From Haloplanus sp. CK5-1 (GTDB lineage: Archaea > Halobacteriota > Halobacteria > Halobacteriales > Haloferacaceae): 64,000 bases of DNA. The stretch spans positions 310,001 through 374,000 of the forward strand of contig NZ_CP147505.1 of assembly GCF_037201915.1 (NCBI RefSeq), written 5' to 3'. The position numbers were made by a program, and so were the translations under genes. Numbering within the stretch: position 1 is the first letter of the stretch; the number at the start of each line of letters is the position of its first letter. Under the pieces are notes generated by a model. That model worked only from the letters and a program-made list of their open reading frames with translations, searched no databases and had not been told where the DNA came from. This document shows positions 50,710-59,468 of the stretch, in pieces.

Positions 50710-52311
50710 TCACCTCGGCGGCCAGAGTTCGCGCAGGCGCCGGCTGTCCACCGCGTCCCGGACTCGATACCCGACAGCGACGATCACGTGGACGAAGACC
50801 ACGGCTACGAGTACGAGACCGATCAAACCGGCCACCACGAGCGGCGCCGACAACTCCTGTCCTCCGTCCACGATCCCTTGCGATCCGGAATCGCTCCCGC
50901 CGTCTCCACTCTCGCCCGCGACGGGCGTCGTCGTGGCCGTCGTCGTGGCCGTCGTCGTGGCCGTCGTCGTGGCCGTCGTCGTGGCCGTCGTCGTGGCCGT
51001 CGTCGTGCTAGTCGGCGGTTCGGCCGTCCGAACCGGCGTCTCAAGTGTCGTCGACTTCCGGTAGTCGCGACCGTCGGTGTCGACCGCACGGATCACGACA
51101 GTCGTCTCGCGGCTCGCGGCGGCGACCCGTTCCCGGACGACGACCTCCTCGCTCGGTTCCCCGTCGTAGGCGGTGACCGTGTCGACCGTGGTGCCGTCGG
51201 GATCTCGCGCCTCGACGACGACTCGAGTGACGCGGCCGTCGGTGACGCTCCCTTCGACCGTGACGGCGTCACCGTCGACGCGGGTGGCCGTCTCGTCGAT
51301 CGTGATCGTCGGCACGAGGTGCCCCCGATAGTCGATGGGTATCTCCTTGGTCCGGGTGTTCCCCGCCACGTCGGTCGCCACCAGCGTGATCGACTCGGTG
51401 TCCTCGTTGACCGTGGCGTCGAACTCGAACTCCGTCTCGACCCGATCTCGTGTCGGCTCCTTCGACGTCGGGTTCACCGCATCCTGCCGGTCGCCCGTGT
51501 TCTCGACCCGGTACTCCAGCGAATTCACTTTGACGTTGTCGCTGACGGTGCCCTCGACTTCGAGGCGGTCGTTCGCGGTCCGCTCGAACCGATCCACGTC
51601 GATCACCGGCCGCTGAAAGTCCTCGACCGTGACGGTTAGATCGTGGGTGCGGCGATTCCCGTGTTCGTCGGTCACCTCCACTCGGAGGTCGTTCTCCCCG
51701 AGGCCGAACAGGAGCGGCTTGGAGACGTTCTCTCCGGGGTCGTCGATGCGGTACACCGTCCGATCGCGGTTCGACCCTCCGGCGAACATCCACTCGTAGT
51801 TGCGCTCGATCCGAACCTGGCTGATTTCGCTGCGGTCGCTGAGGTCGGCCGCGAGCGTCGTGTCCGCCGTTCCGATCGTCACCTCTCCATCCGGCGGACG
51901 CCCGTCTGACTCGAACGGCGACGTGTACGTCACCAGCGGTGCCGTCGAGTCCTTCCTGACCGTCGCGGTCACTCGACGCGTGTCGCTCGCCTCGACGACG
52001 ACCGACACCTCGTGTTCGCCGTCGTCGAGGTCGAGCGTGATCCGCTCGGAGAACGTCTCGGCTTCCGGTTCGAAGGACCGCCTCGTCTCCCCGTCCACTT
52101 CGATCGCCACCGACTCGATCGAGGTGTCCGCCGAGGCGTCGATTTCGACCGTCGGATCGTCGGTGACGGTGATCGTCTCTCCACCCTGTACGCCGGTTCG
52201 ATCGATACGCACGTCGACGTTCGGGTCCGCGGCGACCGTCGGCACGAGTGCAGTCACGAGCGCGAGACAGAGCACTACGATCGCGACGCGACCCGTACGA
52301 GTCCCCCCCAT
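50710..52311 (-). CDS. Secreted surface protein with Thr-rich repeat and C-terminal anchor
   Basis: 533 residues. A signal peptide (about residues 8-28, AIVVLCLALVTALVPTVAA) precedes several beta-sandwich (Ig/FN3-like) modules with repeated PxVxVDR and VEGTVSDN patterns. Then come a spacer of six ATTT repeats (TTTA runs, about residues 430-460), a GDGGSDSG-rich tail and a C-terminal membrane helix (about 485-512). This is the layout of a haloarchaeal cell-surface protein with an O-glycosylatable stalk. ATG 52311 gives the signal peptide; the longer open frame does not. Confidence 0.82.
   Translation of the reverse strand: MGGTRTGRVAIVVLCLALVTALVPTVAADPNVDVRIDRTGVQGGETITVTDDPTVEIDASADTSIESVAIEVDGETRRSFEPEAETFSERITLDLDDGEHEVSVVVEASDTRRVTATVRKDSTAPLVTYTSPFESDGRPPDGEVTIGTADTTLAADLSDRSEISQVRIERNYEWMFAGGSNRDRTVYRIDDPGENVSKPLLFGLGENDLRVEVTDEHGNRRTHDLTVTVEDFQRPVIDVDRFERTANDRLEVEGTVSDNVKVNSLEYRVENTGDRQDAVNPTSKEPTRDRVETEFEFDATVNEDTESITLVATDVAGNTRTKEIPIDYRGHLVPTITIDETATRVDGDAVTVEGSVTDGRVTRVVVEARDPDGTTVDTVTAYDGEPSEEVVVRERVAAASRETTVVIRAVDTDGRDYRKSTTLETPVRTAEPPTSTTTATTTATTTATTTATTTATTTATTTPVAGESGDGGSDSGSQGIVDGGQELSAPLVVAGLIGLVLVAVVFVHVIVAVGYRVRDAVDSRRLRELWPPR
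50925..51008 (+). repeat. 12-bp tandem repeat (six units) in the surface protein gene
   Basis: GTGGCCGTCGTC repeated about six times plus partial units, encoding the ATTT stalk on the minus strand. Because 12 is a multiple of 3, copy-number changes would lengthen or shorten the stalk without a frameshift. Near-perfect identity of units suggests recent expansion. Confidence 0.85.
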
Positions 52312-52455
52312 ACTCCCTCGGTATCGACCGATTACACTAAGTGTTCCGCACGACTGCGTGGAGAACACGCCGATCGCCGCCCGCCGCCGGATCGACGACG
52401 TTCCGACTCCCGATCGGGGTCGGGACGGCCCGGTGGATGGCCGATCGCCCACCCG

Positions 52456-55400
52456 CTACATGAAGTCGTCCAGTCGCGACGGCTTGTTCCGGTCGTTCTG
52501 GAAGACGCTCTCCAGACTCTTCTCCAACACCTCCAGCCGTTGCTTGGTGTAGGGGCGACAGCCGAACTCCTCGGCCACCTCGATGGCGGTGTCCATGTAC
52601 TTGTTCACCGACCCCTCGTGGACCGTGAGGTTCACCCGCCCGCCACACTCCCGGCAGTCGCCCGAGAGCGGGGCGCGGCGGTACGTTTTGCCACAGTCCA
52701 GACACCGCGTCTTCTGGCGGGAGAAGGCCCTGAGATTGCCGATCAGGTCGGGGAGGAAGTGGTACTCGATGACCCGTTCGGCCACGTCCGTCTCGTCGAC
52801 GGCCCGCAGTTTCCGCGCCAACTCCAACTGGGCGTCCATCTTCTCCATCATCGACCCCAGCGTCTTGTACGCCGAGAGGTCCGGCCCCAGCGCGATGTCG
52901 GTCGTGTCGTGGGTGTGGTCGAAGCCGTGGTACTCCGAGTCGGTCCCCAGCGACGCCTCCGCGATCTCGACGTCGACGTCTTCGGGGTCGGCCATCTCGC
53001 GGGTCGCCTCGTAGAACTCCCGGGGGTACTCCCGCACCACGTCCATGTTGTGGGCCTCGTCGTCGATCTCGGTGGGGTCGATCCGCGAGGACATGACGAG
53101 GGGGGCGTCCATCGAGTTGTGTGCGTACAGCCAGTTCGCGGTGAAGATCGGCTCGCCGCCGACCTGCAGGTCGTAGAGGTGGCCCTCGTAGTCGACCTCC
53201 TCGACGCGTTGTACCCGGAGGTACGAGAGGTCGCCGTCGACGAGCGGGCGGAGTTCGTCGAGTCGAGTCTGTGCGGTCTCCGGCAGGTCTCGGCCGTCCA
53301 GGTCCGTGACGATCTCTCGAAGCTTCTCCAAGGACACGTTCTCGCGGCGCTTGAGGTACTTCGGAATCGTCCGCTTGATTCCCTCGATCTCCATCCCGTG
53401 GAGCGCCATCAGGGCGTCCGGAACCGACACGACGAGGCTCTTCGAGTGATAGGGCTCGTCACCGTCCAGAACTCTGTGCAGCGGGTTGTCGCCCGCTCCA
53501 CCGGACACCGTCACGGTGTAGAGGTCTTGCCTGTTTCCGTCGCGCTCCGTCTTGACCGAGACGTTGGCTACCAGCCCGAGTCGGAGGAGCAGGAACACGA
53601 TGCCGTCCTTGACGTCCTCGCTGGTCGTGTGGAACCCGACCGTGGTGACGTTGTCGTCGGTCGAGTCGCTCCCGTCGCCCGCGATGAATCCCCGCAGGAA
53701 CGCGAGGACGGTTTCACGCGGTGCCCGGAGGATGGACTCGGGGATCACCTTCTCGCTGGAGTCGTACGACTCGGCGTCGACGAACCCGAGGTCGTGGAGT
53801 ACGTCCTCGAAGACCGTCGGGAATCGGAGTTCGTACGTTCGGTTCGACCACCTGATGGAGGGGTCGTGACCGAGTGCCGACTCCGCACGTGAGCGCGCAC
53901 GCTCGACGATCCTTTCGTCGCTGTTGTGGATCGCCGGATAGGTGCTCGACAGCGTCCCCTCCGCGACGAACAGGCCGAGGAGCCAGGCGAACTCCTCGTC
54001 GACGTCGATCTCGCGGTCGATACCCGTCTCGGAGCCGGACCGCCCCATCGTGACGTCCCCCGGAGCGCCCTCGAATCCACCCGCGTTCAGGATACGTTCG
54101 AACCGTTCGTACCCGATCTTGCGCTTGGCGAGACGGTACGACAGCCCCCGCATGAACTCGTCGTGCGCATCGCTCCCGTGATCGGTCGACTCCCAGACGG
54201 TCCGGAGTAGGTCCTCGACGTGGTCGTCGATGAAGACGTACGGATCGTCGACGACCTCGGCGACGTCGACCGTCGTTTCGACCGGATCGACGTCGAGCTG
54301 TCGCGGTGCCAGTACGAGGTCACCCTCCTCCAGATCCTCGCCGGCAACCTCTTCGATCCCGTCGTCGTACCGGAACAGGCTGTGATCAGCGGTGATGTCG
54401 AGCGAGCGACCGAACTGCGTCTCGACGCGGAGGAGCATCTCGTCGCCGTCGGCGGGATACCGGATCGCCTTCTCGATGGGTGCGAGCGACGCTCGGTGGT
54501 CGTCGTCGAAGACGTACGTCTGCCAGCCCTCCGAGAGACACGGCTTCTTCCGGAACTTCCCGTCTCGGACCACCTCGCCGCCCAGTTCCTCCCAGAACGA
54601 TTCGACGGTCATGAACCGGACGTCGCCCTCGGGCGAGACGGCGACGAGCCGCGAATCGGCGGCGACGCTCCCCCCTCGCTGGTCCGGCAGGTACTCCCGA
54701 CTGAAGTTGAGGAGGCCGTCCATGAGGAGCATGACGCAGTCTTCGTCACCGTCGCACTGCGCTACGGGCAGGTCGTTCGCATAGAGCGTGTGCGTATCCG
54801 CGACGGTGAGACAGTAGGTGTGGTCGACCGCCGACCGAACGGTCCGAACCCGCGTTACTGCGTCGGTATTGGCTCTCCCACCATCGGCCGCGGCCGCCGC
54901 AGTTTCCTCGACTTCGGTCGGTGGTGCGTCGAGTGGTGGCGGCAGTTCGTCACCGGCTTCCAGTTTGCACGCTTCGATACGCTCGATACCGCCGCTCCAC
55001 CGCAGCACCTCGTGATCCGGCGTAACTGTGATTTCTCGACCACTCCGGGTCTCGATTTCGACGAGGTGATCCGGCGCGTGATGTTTCGACACCGCCTCGA
55101 CCGGCTTCAGCACCTGCCCACCGTCGGCGTCGATACTTGGTACGTGAACGTCGCTGTCGAGTTCCTGCACGAGCGTTCCGAAGTCGTCCGTCTCCACGGT
55201 TTCCGGGTCGAGCCTATCCTCGACCAACCGCCCGATCCGCTCGTGGTTCCACGCACCATCCTCGTCCCGATACCACACCTTCGTCTCCGGATGGAAGCAG
55301 TTCCGCCGTTTCGCCGCGTGAAAGTACGGGTGCGCGTACCCCACCGACGCCGACGTGAATCCCACCACGCGTCCCACCACCGCGGCCGAAGTGTGGGGCG

Positions 55401-58158
55401 CCATCCCGAAGACGAGTTCGCCCACCAGTTCCGACCGCTCCTCGACCTCGTAGAACGCCGGGAGGTCGTAGAACTCGGTCAGCAGGTCGTCGACGAAGTC
55501 CGCGGTCCGGAGCAGGTGGTCGGCCGCGCCGTCCGAGAGGACGACGTCCTGCACCTTCAGTTCGACCAGTTGGTCGTCGAACCGGAGCGGGTCGCCGTCG
55601 ATATCCGTCTCGTAGCCGAGTTCCCGGAGGTCCTCGGCGGTCACGTCGAGTTCCTCGGGCCGGACCGCAGTCACCGGTAGGTCCGTCATGTCGTAGCGGA
55701 CGGTGCCGTCCTTGAACGCGCTCACGCCGTGTTTGGCGCGCAGGACCCCCTTCTCCATCGGTTCGGGCGTCTTGTTCGCGGAGGTGAGTCCCTTCACACC
55801 CTTCAGTATCTCGAACGCCGCCTCGCGCTCGCCGACGGCCTCGAGGGCCTCGCGGTATCGCTCCCCGACGTCGAGGGCCCGGCGCTGTGCGCTCGTCACG
55901 TCCCGGTCACAGCGGTCGCAGTGGACCCGCCCCGACTCGTCGGGGTCGACGATCCGCCCACAGGAGCCACACTCGTAGACCGGTTCCGTATGCGTGCCAC
56001 AGTCCGGACAGCGCGTCCGGTAGGTCTCTCCTCCGCAGTCGTCGCACACCCGCCGACCCACCTCGACGGAAACGACGCCCCGACCCTCGTCGGTTCGGGC
56101 GGTCGCCGCCGTCCCGACGTCGCGCTGACTCCCGCCGGCCTCGCCGATCGGAAAGAGCGTGTGGACGGCCGGCGAGAGGTCGCGACTCTCCGACTTCTCC
56201 GGACGACCCATTCGGTTGCCGATGCGGGTCGGTGCGCGCTCCCTGACCGTGAAGGGAGCGACCGCCTCGACCGCACGGATCGCGTTCTCGCCGCCGTCGT
56301 ACTCGCGGGCGACCGCCGGCAAGTCGTCGGCCGACCACTCGCGGTCGAGAGCCGTCGTCACGCCGAGCGACCGGGCGAGTGGCCGCCACTCCGGGATCCG
56401 GATCCGGCCGCCACCGGCGACGTGTTCGACCAACAGACGTTCGAGGATCCGTCCGACCGAGTCGTCGATGACGAGGCTGTCGGCCGCCGGATCGTCGTTC
56501 CCCGGTGGGACGGACTGTACCCCGCCGTCCCCGACCGCACGGTCGTTCGGACGGTGTGGCTCCTCGCCGTCGCCCCCGCCGGCGACCACCTCGCCAGAGG
56601 CGACCGCCCCCGCCAGCGCCTCGAATTCGTCGACGCTCACGTCGTGCCAGAGGTAGGTGTACGCCGGGTGCAGCGGGCAGTCGAACTCCGTCGCCCACCC
56701 GAGCGCCTCCGACGGTGTCGGCTCCGCGAGGTCGACCCGAGGGTCGTCCCGGAGCGCCTGTACGTCCGCGCCGCTCGCCTCGAACTCCTGTATCCACCAC
56801 TCGACGGTGTAGGAGGCGGGCGCGAGCGGGTGGTTGTTCTCGACGAACTCCCCGTAGTTGACGAGGTACTCGCCGAGGTCGATGATCTCCTCGACGCCGT
56901 TTCGGACCGCCCGTGCCTCGTCGGGATCGTCGATCCGCCGCACCTCGCCGTTCGCGAGGCGGACGGTCGGCCCCTCGATGGTGTCGACGGGGACGACGCC
57001 TGCGGCCTTCCCCGGGCGTTCGGTCTTGATCTGTGTCCCGGCCGCGAGGAAGTCGTCGACCAGGTGCATCGTCGCCGGGTGGACCCCCGCAGTCGCGAAC
57101 CCGTGGTTCCGGGCGCGACCGTACCGGAGGCGAAAGCCCCCCGACTCGGAGGGGTGGCCGAACACCGGCCGACCGGCGATCAGATCGCGAAGGTACTTCC
57201 CGGAGGGATCGACCCGTGGCGGCCCCACCCGCCCGGTATCGTCGTCGCCCTCGGTCCCTTCCGCGTTAGTTTCGGTCTCCGTGTCCTCTTCGCCGGGGTC
57301 GTCTCCGCTCTCGTCCGTCCCGATCGTCCCGTCGATGAGGTCCTGGAGCCACGGCCACTCCACCTCCTCCAAGTTGCGCGTGTAGCGCTGGATCTTCGGC
57401 GCTTTCAGCGCGATGCCCTCCGCGAGGACGAGACACATCCCCCCGCGGGCGGCGTTGGTGTCGATCCGTTCCAGATCACGAAAGCCGGACACCTCCTCGT
57501 CGCCCGTCGCCTCGCCGTCCAGCATGATCGGCGCGTGTTCGGCGATGAACTTCGTCTCCTTGTCCTTCGGTGTGTACTGGAGCCCCGTCTCGTCGTCGTA
57601 GAGGCTCACCTCCTCGGCGTAGCGCTCTATCTCGTCGTCGCGGGGTTCGAACGCCTCGATGTCCAGCAGCGACCGGGCGTAGTCGGCGACGAGGACCGAC
57701 AGCGCCTGTGCGGTTCCCCCCGCCGAGCGGATCGGTCCGGCGTAGTATACGTTGACGAACTCGCTGCCGTCGTCGTTCTCCAGCAGCTCGACCCGGTCGA
57801 TTCCCTCGATCGGCGCGGCGACGACCCCCTCGGTCAGGAGCGCGACCGCCGTCCGGACTGCTCCCTCGACCTTGCCCGCCTTCGTGTCGTAGTCGCCGAC
57901 CGTCCCCTCGACGAAGTCCGTGACCAGTTCGAGCGCCGCCTCCTCGCGGGACATCTCCCCTTCGAGGTCGCGGACCCGTTCGGCGACGCCGTCGATGCCG
58001 AGGATGTTCTCGACCCGGTCGGCCATGTCGCGTGCGACCGGAATCTCCACCTCCGGTTCGGGGTCGTCGCCCCGCGATTTTGCGCGTTCGGCCCGCTCGA
58101 ACGCCTCGTCGAGACGGCGTTCGATCCCCTCGAAGTACCGCTCGTCGTCGGACGTCAC
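52456..58158 (-). CDS. polC: DNA polymerase D large subunit (DP2) with two inteins
   Basis: 1900 residues as translated; about 1201 after removal of two inteins, the usual haloarchaeal DP2 size. Recognisable regions are the N-terminal domain, the zinc knuckles (CDDCGGETYRTRCPDCG...CGSCG...CDRC near 690-740), the catalytic strand ending in NCDGDED, and a C-terminal zinc site (CLDCGKTY...CRECGG). Intein 1 (residues 954-1134) splits KRRN/CDGDED and intein 2 (1164-1681) splits DQRGG/SMDAP. The GTG at 58158 overlaps the preceding gene by 4 bp; the open frame upstream to 58458 is Arg-rich and non-coding. DP2 is the polymerase catalytic subunit; DP1 is outside the window. Confidence 0.95.
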   Translation of the reverse strand: MTSDDERYFEGIERRLDEAFERAERAKSRGDDPEPEVEIPVARDMADRVENILGIDGVAERVRDLEGEMSREEAALELVTDFVEGTVGDYDTKAGKVEGAVRTAVALLTEGVVAAPIEGIDRVELLENDDGSEFVNVYYAGPIRSAGGTAQALSVLVADYARSLLDIEAFEPRDDEIERYAEEVSLYDDETGLQYTPKDKETKFIAEHAPIMLDGEATGDEEVSGFRDLERIDTNAARGGMCLVLAEGIALKAPKIQRYTRNLEEVEWPWLQDLIDGTIGTDESGDDPGEEDTETETNAEGTEGDDDTGRVGPPRVDPSGKYLRDLIAGRPVFGHPSESGGFRLRYGRARNHGFATAGVHPATMHLVDDFLAAGTQIKTERPGKAAGVVPVDTIEGPTVRLANGEVRRIDDPDEARAVRNGVEEIIDLGEYLVNYGEFVENNHPLAPASYTVEWWIQEFEASGADVQALRDDPRVDLAEPTPSEALGWATEFDCPLHPAYTYLWHDVSVDEFEALAGAVASGEVVAGGGDGEEPHRPNDRAVGDGGVQSVPPGNDDPAADSLVIDDSVGRILERLLVEHVAGGGRIRIPEWRPLARSLGVTTALDREWSADDLPAVAREYDGGENAIRAVEAVAPFTVRERAPTRIGNRMGRPEKSESRDLSPAVHTLFPIGEAGGSQRDVGTAATARTDEGRGVVSVEVGRRVCDDCGGETYRTRCPDCGTHTEPVYECGSCGRIVDPDESGRVHCDRCDRDVTSAQRRALDVGERYREALEAVGEREAAFEILKGVKGLTSANKTPEPMEKGVLRAKHGVSAFKDGTVRYDMTDLPVTAVRPEELDVTAEDLRELGYETDIDGDPLRFDDQLVELKVQDVVLSDGAADHLLRTADFVDDLLTEFYDLPAFYEVEERSELVGELVFGMAPHTSAAVVGRVVGFTSASVGYAHPYFHAAKRRNCFHPETKVWYRDEDGAWNHERIGRLVEDRLDPETVETDDFGTLVQELDSDVHVPSIDADGGQVLKPVEAVSKHHAPDHLVEIETRSGREITVTPDHEVLRWSGGIERIEACKLEAGDELPPPLDAPPTEVEETAAAAADGGRANTDAVTRVRTVRSAVDHTYCLTVADTHTLYANDLPVAQCDGDEDCVMLLMDGLLNFSREYLPDQRGGSVAADSRLVAVSPEGDVRFMTVESFWEELGGEVVRDGKFRKKPCLSEGWQTYVFDDDHRASLAPIEKAIRYPADGDEMLLRVETQFGRSLDITADHSLFRYDDGIEEVAGEDLEEGDLVLAPRQLDVDPVETTVDVAEVVDDPYVFIDDHVEDLLRTVWESTDHGSDAHDEFMRGLSYRLAKRKIGYERFERILNAGGFEGAPGDVTMGRSGSETGIDREIDVDEEFAWLLGLFVAEGTLSSTYPAIHNSDERIVERARSRAESALGHDPSIRWSNRTYELRFPTVFEDVLHDLGFVDAESYDSSEKVIPESILRAPRETVLAFLRGFIAGDGSDSTDDNVTTVGFHTTSEDVKDGIVFLLLRLGLVANVSVKTERDGNRQDLYTVTVSGGAGDNPLHRVLDGDEPYHSKSLVVSVPDALMALHGMEIEGIKRTIPKYLKRRENVSLEKLREIVTDLDGRDLPETAQTRLDELRPLVDGDLSYLRVQRVEEVDYEGHLYDLQVGGEPIFTANWLYAHNSMDAPLVMSSRIDPTEIDDEAHNMDVVREYPREFYEATREMADPEDVDVEIAEASLGTDSEYHGFDHTHDTTDIALGPDLSAYKTLGSMMEKMDAQLELARKLRAVDETDVAERVIEYHFLPDLIGNLRAFSRQKTRCLDCGKTYRRAPLSGDCRECGGRVNLTVHEGSVNKYMDTAIEVAEEFGCRPYTKQRLEVLEKSLESVFQNDRNKPSRLDDFM
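53116..54669 (-). other. Intein 2 of DP2 (518 residues, with LAGLIDADG-type endonuclease)
   Basis: Begins with Ser (SVAADSRLVAV) after the extein DQRGG and ends NWLYAHN followed by extein Ser (SMDAPLV). Splicing motifs include a TADH block B (ITADHSLFRY) and the final HN. Two LAGLIDADG-like motifs, LLGLFVAEGT and LRGFIAGDGS, indicate a homing endonuclease that still looks complete. The extein junctions rebuild the normal DP2 sequence. N-terminal Ser is less common than Cys. Confidence 0.9.
54757..55299 (-). other. Intein 1 of DP2 (181-residue mini-intein ending in Gln)
   Basis: Begins with Cys (CFHPETKVWYRDEDG) after the extein KRRN and ends DLPVAQ before the extein CDGDED. Block B is TPDHEVL and block F is YCLTVADTHTLYAND. 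It has no endonuclease domain. The last residue is Gln rather than Asn, as in the known P. abyssi PolII intein. It interrupts the catalytic Asp motif. Confidence 0.88.
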
Positions 58159-58571
58159 GATCCGGGTGAGAACGTCTCGGTCGTCCCCGCGAACGGCGTC
58201 TCGTCCTCGAAGGCACGGAGGTAGACTCGCCCCTCGACGACCGTCGCCGCGTTGAGATACCCGCCGACCGCCTGCCCGCTCGGTCGCGAGAGGACGGCGT
58301 GTGTCCGCGCGAACGGGTCGCCGTCCGGCCGGGAGACGTCGCCGACGCAGGCGGCGACCGTCAGCGGTTCGTCGAACCGGACCGATCGGTGCTCCTCTGT
58401 CGAGGGATCGTAGTACCAGACGTCGGCGTCCCGAACGGTCCCCGTTCCGGTGAACCACGCCGACGCGACTCCCTCCGCGGCGGCGGCCTCCTCGACCGCC
58501 TCGCGCCAGTCGTCGCCGTCCTCGACGGCGACGAGATACTCCGCACTCACGGCGAGTTCACGAGCGTCCAT
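58155..58571 (-). CDS. PPC/DUF296-domain DNA-binding-type protein
   Basis: 138 residues. SAEYLVAVEDGDDWREAVEEAA at the start, the WFTGTGTVRDADVWYYD strand and THAVLSRPSGQAVGGYLNAATVVEGRVYLRAF match the PPC (plant and prokaryote conserved, DUF296) fold, found in AT-hook proteins and small archaeal DNA-associated proteins. No AT-hook is present. It overlaps the DP2 start by 4 bp (GTGA), so it probably heads the polymerase operon. Confidence 0.85.
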   Translation of the reverse strand: MDARELAVSAEYLVAVEDGDDWREAVEEAAAAEGVASAWFTGTGTVRDADVWYYDPSTEEHRSVRFDEPLTVAACVGDVSRPDGDPFARTHAVLSRPSGQAVGGYLNAATVVEGRVYLRAFEDETPFAGTTETFSPGS

Positions 58572-58679
58572 AGACGCGACACGACCGGGGTCGGATTAAA
58601 CCTTACTCGGTGCGGCCGCTCGTCGGCTGAAAAACGAAGACCGAGCCGAACTGCGGACGACTCTCGGACGACGCGCCGA

Positions 58680-59063
58680 TCAGAACGGGGCTTGCGGGCC
58701 CTCGTCGCGGCCGTCGGCCCCGTCGTCGCTCGTCTCGCCGGGGAACGAGGGCTCCATGCCGCCGTCGCCCCCCTCGCCGCCCATCCCCTCCATGCCGGTG
58801 TCGGCGTGGACCTTCGTGATCTCGGGGATCTCTTTGACCATCCGGCTCTTGATCGCCTGGATCGTCATCGGGGAGATGCCACACCCCGAACACGCGCCGC
58901 CGAGCTGTATGCTCACCTCGCCGCTCTCCATGTCGATGTGCTGGATCGCCGCGCTCCCGCCGTGCATCTGGATCTGCGGGAAGTTGCGGCGCAGGAAGTT
59001 CGTCACGCGCTCGCGGAGTTCGTCCTCGGGGTCGTCGTCGGCGTCCTGAGCGTCGGTACTCAT
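58680..59063 (-). CDS. NifU C-terminal-domain Fe-S scaffold
   Basis: 127 residues. The NifU_C motif HGGSAAIQHIDMESGEVSIQLGGACSGCGISP carries the CxxC (CSGC) that transfers Fe-S clusters. A Gly/Met/Asp-rich tail follows and is probably disordered. A role in cluster delivery, including to the Fe-S enzymes nearby, fits but is inferred. It is separated by only 25 bp from the next gene in the same direction. Confidence 0.92.
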   Translation of the reverse strand: MSTDAQDADDDPEDELRERVTNFLRRNFPQIQMHGGSAAIQHIDMESGEVSIQLGGACSGCGISPMTIQAIKSRMVKEIPEITKVHADTGMEGMGGEGGDGGMEPSFPGETSDDGADGRDEGPQAPF

Positions 59064-59088
59064 ACGCGACGGTTGGATTCCGACGGGC

Positions 59089-59424
59089 TTAGGCCTTTGG
59101 TTCGTCCCCCTCGTCGAGGCCGAACACGCCCCGCAGTTCGGCCTCGATCTCCTCGACGTACCGCTCCAGCGTCGCCTCGACCTTCTCGTCCTCGACGACG
59201 ATGGCCGTCACCCGATCCACCGGGTCGTCGGGGAGTTCGACCCGGAACGCGCCGTCCTCGTAGAACGGTTCCGACTCGTTGAGCACCTGCTGGTCGATGG
59301 CGTGGACGAGCTCCGAGTCGAACCGCTCGTTCATCGTCTCGAAGGCGTTCTTGTAGGCCCGCTGGAGTTCGGTGAAGTAGTTGGCGTACTTGTCCTCGAA
59401 CTTCTCGGGGTCGAAGTCGGCCAT
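59089..59424 (-). CDS. Conserved haloarchaeal protein (resembles DUF5783)
   Basis: 111 residues, acidic, helical and alpha/beta: FDPEKFEDKYANYFTELQRAYKNAFETMN, then VHAIDQQVLNESEPFYEDGAFRVEL, and a C-terminal helix (EATLERYVEEIEAELRGVFG). From memory it matches DUF5783, uncharacterised. It starts at MADFDPE; the upstream open frame is non-coding. It lies 25 bp before the NifU-domain gene and may be part of the same unit. Confidence 0.75.
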   Translation of the reverse strand: MADFDPEKFEDKYANYFTELQRAYKNAFETMNERFDSELVHAIDQQVLNESEPFYEDGAFRVELPDDPVDRVTAIVVEDEKVEATLERYVEEIEAELRGVFGLDEGDEPKA

Positions 59425-59468
59425 GGCCGCCCGTACCCGTGGCGCGGGCAAAAGTGGGACGGTCCCGG

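Noticed and set aside
50925-51008. CRISPR-like array
   Set aside because: 12-bp units without spacers inside a coding region; it is a microsatellite.
55729-58224. Long plus-strand open frame (831 codons) antisense to DP2
   Set aside because: Shadow of DP2; no domain signatures.
58158-58458. N-terminal extension of DP2 up to 58458
   Set aside because: Arg-rich, non-acidic, overlaps the PPC-domain gene; GTG at 58158 fits the GTGA overlap and family start.
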